A stretch of DNA of 10,387 nucleotides from Anaerolineae bacterium. GTDB lineage: Bacteria; Chloroflexota; Anaerolineae; Anaerolineales; Villigracilaceae. The stretch's first letter is position 1. Every line of letters begins with the position of its first letter. The stretch lies in contig PLNY01000117.1 of assembly GCA_003141915.1 (NCBI GenBank), positions 3,069 to 13,455 on the forward strand. Reading direction: 5' to 3'. Below the pieces are notes generated by a model. The model did no database searches. It had not been told where the DNA came from and saw only the letters and a program-made list of their open reading frames with translations. A program made the translations under genes and the position numbers. Positions 1 to 5,765 of the stretch are shown here, one piece after another.

Positions 1-1
1 A

Positions 2-319
2 GATGTAATAGAAATTCCAACCACAAACAATGGAATGGAAGAAAAAACTGCCCACCCTACCCAAAAGCCCGAAGAACTTCTGCGTAAACTAATTCTTGCG
101 GGAACTGATGAAGGTCAGCTCGTTCTCGATCCTTTCTCAGGTTCGGGTACGACTCTTGTTGTCGCAGAGCAGTTAGATCGCAAGTGGATGGGATGCGATA
201 ATAATGCCGAATATAACTCTTGGGCCATCCAACGGCTCGAGAATGTTCGAAGAATGTCCATTGCCAACTGGATTGAGTATGATCAAAAAAATGCTGAGCG
301 AAGGGAAAGTATTCGATGA
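2..319 (+). CDS. Site-specific DNA methyltransferase, beta class, C-terminal part (5' end outside window)
   Basis: The frame is open from base 2 with no start needed, so this is the last 105 residues of a longer protein. It transfers a methyl group from S-adenosylmethionine to an exocyclic amino group of adenine or cytosine in a specific DNA site. HPTQKP (bases 53-70) is the motif X region, followed by the SAM-binding motif I DPFSGSGTT (128-154) and then by MGCDNN, the usual acidic end of the next strand. Having X-I at the C-terminus means catalytic motif IV (D/S/N-PPY) and the target-recognition region lie upstream, which is the beta-class order. The stop overlaps the next gene by ATGA, as expected for a methylase-endonuclease pair. 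The modified base and the recognition site cannot be told from this fragment. Confidence 0.93.
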   Translation, partial: DVIEIPTTNNGMEEKTAHPTQKPEELLRKLILAGTDEGQLVLDPFSGSGTTLVVAEQLDRKWMGCDNNAEYNSWAIQRLENVRRMSIANWIEYDQKNAERRESIR

Positions 320-1218
320 GCCTAAAGCAACTCATTAATACCGCCAAGGATAAGGATAAATTTAAATCAATTAGCGATTATATTGTTTTCTGTCAGCGTT
401 ACCTAGATTTCATTCAAAAGGGATTGCAAGCTGTAATTGTTTCCCAAAATGAAACAAATTATTGTTTTTTTCAATATCGAAAAGAAGGCAACTACAATAT
501 TACGCGTCCAATAAACTCTGACTTAATGTATCAAACTGCTTCAAGCAGTGTTATCAACAAAAAATTTATAGAACTATTGCGAAACGCGAAAGACATACCA
601 AATGACGATCAGAACAGCCGCACAATTATTCGAAATACAATTTATACAATTCAACAATCAATTGGAGCAACATTAGATGCTCTTCCAGCAGGTCAATCCA
701 ATATAGCCAGAAAAATCAATGGCGACCTATTTGAAAGGCTTATCAAGTTACTTATACTGGAAATTGGAATTGACTGTCAAAGCCAAGTCATTAATATTCC
801 TGTAACTGTGGATGGCATTGAACAATTCAAAATGAGCTACCAGCACGATTTGTTACTCTTTCAGGAAAAGAACTTAAAGGTTATAGGTTCCGTAAAAACT
901 TCAAGTAAAGACCGTATCGACAAGATTTTTACAGACAAATTCCTTTACAGTCGTCTAACTGAAACGAATACCCCACATATTGCAATTTTTCTTAATGATG
1001 TACAAAGAAAAAACACCAAAAGCAAAAATCGCTATGGGATAAATTCAACCTTTTTGCCTGGTCACTTCAAAGGATACACCGTTAAATTAACTCCATTGGA
1101 TGGGGTATATTATTGTGATATTCGTCCAAACATGAAAACAGATGCTCTTCTTCGCCAATATATTAAAACAATTGATTATTTTTTCTGTAATGACGTACAT
1201 GATTTTATGAGCAAATAA
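316..1218 (+). CDS. Probable type II restriction endonuclease, PD-(D/E)xK-like
   Basis: This 300-residue protein starts at an ATG overlapping the methylase stop by 4 bp, with a purine-rich GAAGGGAAAG stretch just upstream. The likely nuclease core is a helix with NGDLFERL (E140), then a strand with HDLLLF (D178), then VIGSVKTSSKDR (S192-V-K194) and the strand HIAIFLND. This has the E...D...xxK layout of restriction folds, with Ser instead of Asp/Glu two residues before the catalytic Lys, as known in Cfr10I/NgoMIV-type enzymes. It should cut unmethylated DNA at the site protected by its partner. There is no signal peptide or membrane segment. The gene is very AT-rich compared with the downstream etf genes, suggesting transfer. 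The call rests on position and motifs, since I do not recognise a specific subtype; a DNA-binding partner protein of another kind is the alternative. Confidence 0.75.
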   Translation: MSLKQLINTAKDKDKFKSISDYIVFCQRYLDFIQKGLQAVIVSQNETNYCFFQYRKEGNYNITRPINSDLMYQTASSSVINKKFIELLRNAKDIPNDDQNSRTIIRNTIYTIQQSIGATLDALPAGQSNIARKINGDLFERLIKLLILEIGIDCQSQVINIPVTVDGIEQFKMSYQHDLLLFQEKNLKVIGSVKTSSKDRIDKIFTDKFLYSRLTETNTPHIAIFLNDVQRKNTKSKNRYGINSTFLPGHFKGYTVKLTPLDGVYYCDIRPNMKTDALLRQYIKTIDYFFCNDVHDFMSK

Positions 1219-1252
1219 CATTGAAATCGAAAATCATATTGGGAGTCTCACA

Positions 1253-2041
1253 TTGAAAATCATTGCCTGCATCAAACAGGTCCCGGACTCGGAAGCGAAA
1301 GTCAAAGCTGAGGGTGGGCAAGTGTCATGGGGGGAATCGCCCCTGGTCATCAATCCTTTTGATGAGTACGCGGTTGAAGGCGCGCTTCAACTCAAGGAAG
1401 CCAACAGCGGAACAGTCACCGCATTGTGCATCGGGCCCGAGTCCGCCAAGGAAGCGCTTAAACACGCGCTCGCCGTGGGCGCGGATGAAGCCGTCCTTGT
1501 TTCGGACGCGGCGCTCAACGCGCTCGATACGCAAGGCGCGGCGCGCGTGCTGGCAGCGGCCATCAACAAGATCGGCAGCGCGGACATTGTCACGTTTGGC
1601 CGTCAAACGCTCGACGATGGTTCAGGTCTCACCGCCGCGCAAACAGCACGCGTCCTCGGCTGGCCGATGCTTGGATTGGTGGGCCATATGCAGGTCGAGG
1701 ATGGAGGCGCATCGTCCCCGAAGGGGATAAAAGTGCATCGCGTTATCGAAGAAGGAAGACAAATCGTCAGCGCAAAATTGCCCGCAGTGTTGAGCATCGT
1801 CCAAAGCATCGGCGAGCCGCGCTATCCATCGTTCATGGGAATCCGCAAAGCATCCAAAGCGAACATCCCGATCTGGTCATTGAGCGACCTCGGCATCCCT
1901 GCGCCAACTGCATTCGTGACACGCACCGAACTCATCACGCCGCCCAGCCGCGAAATTGTATGCGAGATCATACAAGGCGACAGCCCCGAGCGAATTGCCG
2001 AAACGCTGGCCGATAAAATTCTGGCAGAGAAAGTGCTATGA
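1253..2041 (+). CDS. etfB: Electron transfer flavoprotein, beta subunit
   Basis: EtfB pairs with EtfA to carry electrons between flavin dehydrogenases (such as acyl-CoA dehydrogenases) and the quinone pool or another acceptor. The 262-residue length is normal for the family. Seen are the N-terminal IACIKQVPD strand, NPFDEYAVEGAL (34-45), ALAVGADEAVLV (72-83), the nucleotide-loop region FGRQTLDDGSG (115-125) and the family signature region IGEPRYPSFMGIRKASKANIP (from 186). The start is TTG: GGGAG at 1241-1245 sits 7 bases upstream and the protein begins at the expected MKIIACIKQVPD. It overlaps etfA by ATGA. No clear promoter is seen in the 34 bases after the endonuclease. I cannot tell from sequence whether the cofactor here is AMP (ordinary ETF) or a second FAD (bifurcating ETF). 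No partner dehydrogenase lies in the window. Confidence 0.96.
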   Translation: MKIIACIKQVPDSEAKVKAEGGQVSWGESPLVINPFDEYAVEGALQLKEANSGTVTALCIGPESAKEALKHALAVGADEAVLVSDAALNALDTQGAARVLAAAINKIGSADIVTFGRQTLDDGSGLTAAQTARVLGWPMLGLVGHMQVEDGGASSPKGIKVHRVIEEGRQIVSAKLPAVLSIVQSIGEPRYPSFMGIRKASKANIPIWSLSDLGIPAPTAFVTRTELITPPSREIVCEIIQGDSPERIAETLADKILAEKVL

Positions 2042-3051
2042 AAACTTTCGTTTACATTGATCACTTCAAAGGCGAAGTCCAGCTCGCTTCGTGGGAAGCG
2101 CTCGGCGTTGCAAAAAGTTTTGGAAGCGCGAGCGCAGTAATCTTTGGTTCGGGATTGGATGCGCTGGTCAAGACCGCGTTTGAATTCGGCGCGGACGAAG
2201 TGCTCGTTGCGGATGATCCCTCGTTAGTGGATTACCGCGTCGAAGCATTTGCTTCCACCATATCTGCGCTCGCTTCTTCCCGGACGCCGGATTTGATTCT
2301 GTTCCCGACAACAGCGCGCACTCGTGAGCTTGCCGCGATGTCCGCCATGGATTTGAATACCGGCGTGTTAGTTGATCTGACCGACTTATTACTAAACGGA
2401 GATAAGTTAGTCGCAACGCGTCCAATCTACGAAGGCAAACTTAATGAAACAGTTGTTTGCTCTGGCAAACCTGTGATTGCGACATTACGGGCGCGCGCGT
2501 TCCCGCGTCCCGCGCAAGATAAATCCAAGAGCGGCACCGCGACAAAAGTCGAAGCTAAAACTGATTCACCAGCAACCGTTGAAGGTTACGAAGTTGCCGA
2601 AGCCGCTGTCAGTGTTGCCGATGCGGGCATCATCGTCTCCGGCGGACGCGGCATGAGCAACAATCCATCACTCACTCCGCCCGCGAGCATGGATGAAAAA
2701 CAAGCTGAAGCCTGGCGCGCCCAACAAGGCTTCAAGCTGATCGATGAATTAGCAACTGTGCTTGGCGGCGCGGTCGGCGCATCGCGCGCCGCAGTCGATG
2801 GCGGATACATTCCGTATGCGCATCAAGTCGGTCAGACCGGTAAAGTCGTCGCGCCTGATCTTTATATCGCTTGCGGAATCTCCGGCGCGATCCAACACAT
2901 CGTTGGCATTCGCTCCGCGAAGCTGGTGATCGCAATCAACAAAGATGCCGAAGCGCCGATCTTTAAGGTTGCACGTTATGGTGTGGTCGGAGATTTATTC
3001 CAGATTGTCCCCGCATTGACCGCGGCGTTCAAGAAGAAATTGGGAAAATAA
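2038..3051 (+). CDS. etfA: Electron transfer flavoprotein, alpha subunit
   Basis: EtfA binds the electron-carrying FAD and forms a heterodimer with EtfB. The C-terminal FAD domain is fully recognisable: SGGRGM (201-206), GASRAAVDGGY (248-258), HQVGQTGKVVAPDLYIACG (262-280), GISGAIQHIVG (280-290) and AINKDAEAPIFKVARYG (299-315). The N-terminal half is the usual weaker Rossmann-like domain, joined by a charged linker at about 158-182. The length of 337 residues is somewhat above that of typical EtfA, mainly because about 20 extra residues sit between SGGRGM and FKLIDELA (207-231). Translation is probably coupled to etfB through the ATGA overlap. The gene is followed by a strong hairpin. Confidence 0.97.
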   Translation: MKTFVYIDHFKGEVQLASWEALGVAKSFGSASAVIFGSGLDALVKTAFEFGADEVLVADDPSLVDYRVEAFASTISALASSRTPDLILFPTTARTRELAAMSAMDLNTGVLVDLTDLLLNGDKLVATRPIYEGKLNETVVCSGKPVIATLRARAFPRPAQDKSKSGTATKVEAKTDSPATVEGYEVAEAAVSVADAGIIVSGGRGMSNNPSLTPPASMDEKQAEAWRAQQGFKLIDELATVLGGAVGASRAAVDGGYIPYAHQVGQTGKVVAPDLYIACGISGAIQHIVGIRSAKLVIAINKDAEAPIFKVARYGVVGDLFQIVPALTAAFKKKLGK

Positions 3052-3066
3052 TTTACCCCTTCCCAT

Positions 3067-3097
3067 CCTCCCCCAAATCCTTTGGATTTGGGGGAGG
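3067..3097. repeat. Perfect 14-bp palindromic hairpin after etfA
   Basis: The left arm CCTCCCCCAAATCC (3067-3080), a TTT loop and the right arm GGATTTGGGGGAGG (3084-3097) pair without a mismatch. It starts 15 bases after the etfA stop. A smaller hairpin GTCAC-ACA-GTGAC follows at 3099-3111. There is no run of T on either side, so it is not a textbook intrinsic terminator, but it could end or stabilise the etf transcript. Its form, an imperfectly placed C-rich/G-rich palindrome in a gap between convergent genes, also fits a dispersed intergenic palindromic repeat. Confidence 0.8.
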
Positions 3098-3120
3098 TGT
3101 CACACAGTGACGGTGGGGGT

Positions 3121-3156
3121 AGTAATAAAAACAGGGTTGCTTCTCAGCAACCCTGT
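3121..3156 (-). terminator. Rho-independent terminator of the cold-shock gene
   Basis: Read on the minus strand, ACAGGGTTGC (3156-3147), a 6-base loop TGAGAA and GCAACCCTGT (3140-3131) form a perfect 10-bp stem. A TTTTTATTA tract follows directly, counting the last stem base. It lies about 20 bases past the csp stop. The T tract is on the minus strand only, so it serves csp and not etfA. Confidence 0.92.
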
Positions 3157-3176
3157 TCGTTGGCAATACAATGTTC

Positions 3177-3389
3177 TTACGCGATCAATGTAACATTGGC
3201 GGCCTGCAAACCTTTTGGCCCTTCCTCGATGGTGAACTCCACTTTCTGCTCCGGCTCGAGCTTGCGATAACCTTCCATCTGCAACGCAGTGAAGTGGACA
3301 AACACATCCTCTCCACCTTCGCGGCCGATGAAGCCATAACCTTTGGTAGCATTGAACCACTTGACCGTGCCAGTATAACGTTCGGACAT
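3177..3389 (-). CDS. Cold-shock domain protein (CspA family)
   Basis: A 70-residue OB-fold single-stranded nucleic-acid-binding protein, probably an RNA chaperone that keeps transcripts unfolded. It is the standard length of the family. Both RNA-binding motifs are intact: RNP1-like KGYGFIGR (16-23) and RNP2-like DVFVHF (28-33), with the usual TGTVKWFNATKG start and the C-terminal GPKGLQAANVT. AGGAGT at 3398-3403 gives a well-placed ribosome binding site 8 bases before the ATG. It has its own promoter and terminator, so it is probably a one-gene unit behind the PHP gene. A role in cold response specifically cannot be read from sequence, as many CspA paralogues are constitutive. Confidence 0.97.
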   Translation of the reverse strand: MSERYTGTVKWFNATKGYGFIGREGGEDVFVHFTALQMEGYRKLEPEQKVEFTIEEGPKGLQAANVTLIA

Positions 3390-3453
3390 CTTACTTTACT
3401 CCTGCTGAAAAATTTATCCCGTTGGATCGTACGCCACGGGACGCGGGAGCAAG

Positions 3454-3480
3454 ATTATCATGTCCGTTTTGGAGTGTCAA
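3454..3480 (-). promoter_or_regulatory. Probable sigma-70-type promoter of the cold-shock gene
   Basis: On the minus strand there is a perfect -35 TTGACA (3480-3475), then 15 bases, then GATAAT (3459-3454, five of six matches to TATAAT). Transcription would start near 3446, giving a leader of roughly 55 bases before csp. The spacing is short by 1-2 bases. The promoter overlaps the last codons of the PHP gene. Confidence 0.6.
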
Positions 3481-4138
3481 GCCTGAAATTAATTCCCTTG
3501 CGAAGGGTCGCATAACGCGAGGATAAATGAATCCACGGCGGCGACCAACGCGTCTGATACTTCGCAGTGCGGATGACCTTCCGCATCTCATCCGGACCCT
3601 CGAACGGCTCCAGCAAAACCAGCGACCTTCCCAACTCAAACGCGGCGTGCGCGTCCGAACCGACGGTGCCAGCGACGTTATGTTTTTCTGCGAACTCCAT
3701 TGCTCGCCGATTGAATATCGGACGCATGCAACGCGAGTTATAAACTTCGATGGCATCCACCAGCGGAAGGATTTCCAGTAAATCTTCTTCCTTCCATCCA
3801 CCGGAGCGCATCGAATCGAACGGATGCGACACACTGATAAATGCATTTTGTTCGCGCAAACGCCGAATCGTTTCCTGCGGCGAAAGCCGAGCCGGAATCT
3901 CTTCCGTTACGAACGCAGCGAGGATTTCCCCGCGCGTGGTCATGATCTCCTCGCCCACAATGACTCGCTCTGGATCAAGCTTTTGCGCTGCCCGGGCTCC
4001 GGCAATCGTGTTGTGGTCCGTGACGACAACACGGTCAATCCCTTTGCGGCGGCAGGTGTCCACCAGCTTTTGCGGCGAAGTCAGCGAATCCTTCGAGAAA
4101 ACTGTATGGCAGTGAAATTCAACGCTCAACATATCCAT
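3458..4138 (-). CDS. PHP-domain metal-dependent phosphoesterase
   Basis: A 226-residue protein that is a PHP domain almost end to end. PHP proteins use a cluster of divalent metals to hydrolyse phosphoesters; close relatives include the RNase AM/TrpH group and small phosphatases. The metal ligands appear in order: HCHT (H9, H11), VTDHNT (D41, H42), GEEI (E63 or E64), SHPFD (H105) and GSDAH (D162, H164). The site therefore looks complete. The start at 4138 has GCAGGT a few bases upstream; an in-frame ATG two codons later is an alternative. There is no signal peptide, so it is cytoplasmic. It faces the SPFH-like operon across a 58-bp gap. The substrate cannot be assigned: nucleotides, oligonucleotides or sugar phosphates are all possible. 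Confidence 0.9.
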   Translation of the reverse strand: MDMLSVEFHCHTVFSKDSLTSPQKLVDTCRRKGIDRVVVTDHNTIAGARAAQKLDPERVIVGEEIMTTRGEILAAFVTEEIPARLSPQETIRRLREQNAFISVSHPFDSMRSGGWKEEDLLEILPLVDAIEVYNSRCMRPIFNRRAMEFAEKHNVAGTVGSDAHAAFELGRSLVLLEPFEGPDEMRKVIRTAKYQTRWSPPWIHLSSRYATLRKGINFRLDTPKRT

Positions 4139-4196
4139 GATTGTACCTGCAAAGAGATTTCCCCGAATTCATATTTTCGTTATAAAATCATAGTAT
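4139..4196. promoter_or_regulatory. Divergent promoter region between the PHP gene and the SPFH-like operon
   Basis: This 58-bp gap is AT-rich on its right side. For the + strand operon, TATAAAAT (4181-4188) sits 8 bases before the ATG at 4197, with no Shine-Dalgarno between, so the transcript may be leaderless. For the PHP gene, TATACT (minus strand, 4197-4192) or TATAAC (4184-4179) could be -10 boxes, leaving leaders of a few tens of bases. No good -35 element is seen for either direction. Confidence 0.5.
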
Positions 4197-5765
4197 ATGG
4201 ATGAGGAGAAGCGTTTTTACCAAAAGCCCGGCTTCAAGAGCCTTGTGCTGGGAATTCTGCTGCTTGTCATCTATGGGCTTGAATACAAGTATGATGGCGG
4301 CATTATCAATATTCCCGGAATCGTCTTCGACGTTGTTTTGCTCTTTTTTCTGTTTCAAATCGCGGCCGCCTTTTACGCTCAATTTGTGCTGCCCATTCAC
4401 AAGCGCGGAGATCGTAGCAAGGTTATAGGGCGATTATGGCTCCACGCGATGGGCGGTCATGGCCCAGCCATCTTTGTAAAGAACGGCCGTTTGGTGGAAA
4501 GCAAAAACGAAAGCGAGAAGAAAGGCCCCGGCGTTCTGTGGCTGGATACCGCCAGCGCGGTCGTGACGCGTACCGACACGTCGCTGAAGAATTTTCTCGG
4601 GCCGGGCGTGCACTTCACAGATGCAGATGAAAAGATCGCCAGCGTCATCAGCCTGCATACGCAAAGTCACAGAATCGGGCCGGATAAAGACGACGATCCT
4701 TTCAAACCCGCCAAGGATTATGCGGCCGAGGAGGATTATAAAAAGGTTCATGATCGGCGCATGGCAGTGAGCGCCATCACGCGCGATGGAATTGAAGTTG
4801 TGCCAAACATCAGCGTTACACTTAAGATTGACGCCATGCCCGCCAAAGGAACAGAAAAAGGATCGAGGTTTGGCTTCGATCAGGATGCGGTGGAAAAAGC
4901 CGCACGCGGGGAAGGCATGAGCGCCGCTTCCAGCGAACCGAAACACGTGGCATGGAATCAGATCGCCGCTTTGATCGCGGCTGATTTATGGAGAGAGTAT
5001 CTGAGCAAGTTTACTGTGAACGATTTGTTTTCGGCCAGCCTTGAGCCGTTATCCGATGTCCCACAGCCCGAAGCGCCTGTCGAAAAAGAGCTGCCAAAGA
5101 TCCCTGAACCGGCAAAAATCGGTCTTTTCACCAAAGCGCTTCGAACCTTAAATAATTCGTTTGAAAAGCGACTCGAAAAGCTTGCGCCGAACGATGAAGT
5201 CATGGAAACAAAAGCAGTGGAGAAATCAGAGGGCAGGAAGAAAACTGTCGAATCGAAACCACAGACTGCATTGCAGATCGTCAATCAAATGATGAAGGCG
5301 CGTATGACACAGGCCGTTGTTCCGATGCTGGACGAAAGCGGGCGGCAACTCGAAGGATTTGGGCTTAGCAAAGAATTCAGAACGCTGAGTGAGCGCGGGA
5401 TTAGAGTCTCCAGCGTGAGTGTCAGCAATTTACGTTTTCATCAGGAGATTGAAGACCAGCTCGTCAGTAACTGGAATACGAATTGGCTTGAAAATGCAAG
5501 GGCAGATAACAATCGTGTGGAACGACTGAAGCATGTTTATGAAGAAAATGGATCGCAGAAGGCGCGGCAGGAGCACGCCTCGACCTTAAGCGAAGCAATC
5601 AACAACCCGCCTGATATTGCCTCGGCAGTAAGGAACTTGCTGCAACAAATCGAAGCCGAGATCAGGCAGGATGACCGCCTGCTCGCTGGTTCCAGGGCCG
5701 AGAATCAAGACATCATTCAAGACATCGATGAAATCATTTCATGGATGGAGTCGAAAGAGTTATGA
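4197..5765 (+). CDS. Two-TM membrane protein with SPFH/Band 7-like domain (first of a pair)
   Basis: A 522-residue membrane protein of unknown function. Two hydrophobic segments, about 13-28 and 39-66, form an N-terminal hairpin. The body then runs GPAIFVKNGRLVE (89-101), GPGVLWLDTASAVVTRTD (110-127), FLGPGVHFTD (133-142) and ITRDGIEVVPNISVTLKID (194-212), the pattern of an SPFH/Band 7 (stomatin-prohibitin-flotillin-HflK/C) domain. A Pro/Lys/Glu-rich charged linker (about 285-355) precedes the second half, where SERGIRVSSVSVSNLRF (398-414) resembles the last SPFH strand. A helical tail (415-520) follows. It is first in a four-gene operon and overlaps the next gene by ATGA. The start is set by the TATAAAAT box and the lack of a Shine-Dalgarno; an ATG at 4201 is in another frame. 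SPFH proteins usually form ring or cage oligomers that organise membranes or control proteases. Assignment to SPFH is by pattern, not by search. Confidence 0.8.
   Translation: MDEEKRFYQKPGFKSLVLGILLLVIYGLEYKYDGGIINIPGIVFDVVLLFFLFQIAAAFYAQFVLPIHKRGDRSKVIGRLWLHAMGGHGPAIFVKNGRLVESKNESEKKGPGVLWLDTASAVVTRTDTSLKNFLGPGVHFTDADEKIASVISLHTQSHRIGPDKDDDPFKPAKDYAAEEDYKKVHDRRMAVSAITRDGIEVVPNISVTLKIDAMPAKGTEKGSRFGFDQDAVEKAARGEGMSAASSEPKHVAWNQIAALIAADLWREYLSKFTVNDLFSASLEPLSDVPQPEAPVEKELPKIPEPAKIGLFTKALRTLNNSFEKRLEKLAPNDEVMETKAVEKSEGRKKTVESKPQTALQIVNQMMKARMTQAVVPMLDESGRQLEGFGLSKEFRTLSERGIRVSSVSVSNLRFHQEIEDQLVSNWNTNWLENARADNNRVERLKHVYEENGSQKARQEHASTLSEAINNPPDIASAVRNLLQQIEAEIRQDDRLLAGSRAENQDIIQDIDEIISWMESKEL

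Noticed and set aside
1263..1730. 155-codon + strand ORF inside etfB
   Set aside because: The translation is Arg/Ser-rich from GC-rich DNA and etfB in the other frame is unambiguous.
3391..3846. 151-codon minus-strand ORF overlapping the PHP gene
   Set aside because: It lies in another frame of the clearly recognisable PHP gene and its translation is rich in Arg/Trp/Ser with no domain pattern.
4434..4946. 170-codon antisense ORF within the first membrane gene
   Set aside because: It is opposite a gene with good domain motifs, has no ribosome binding site, and its Cys/His/Phe-rich composition is typical of a shadow frame.
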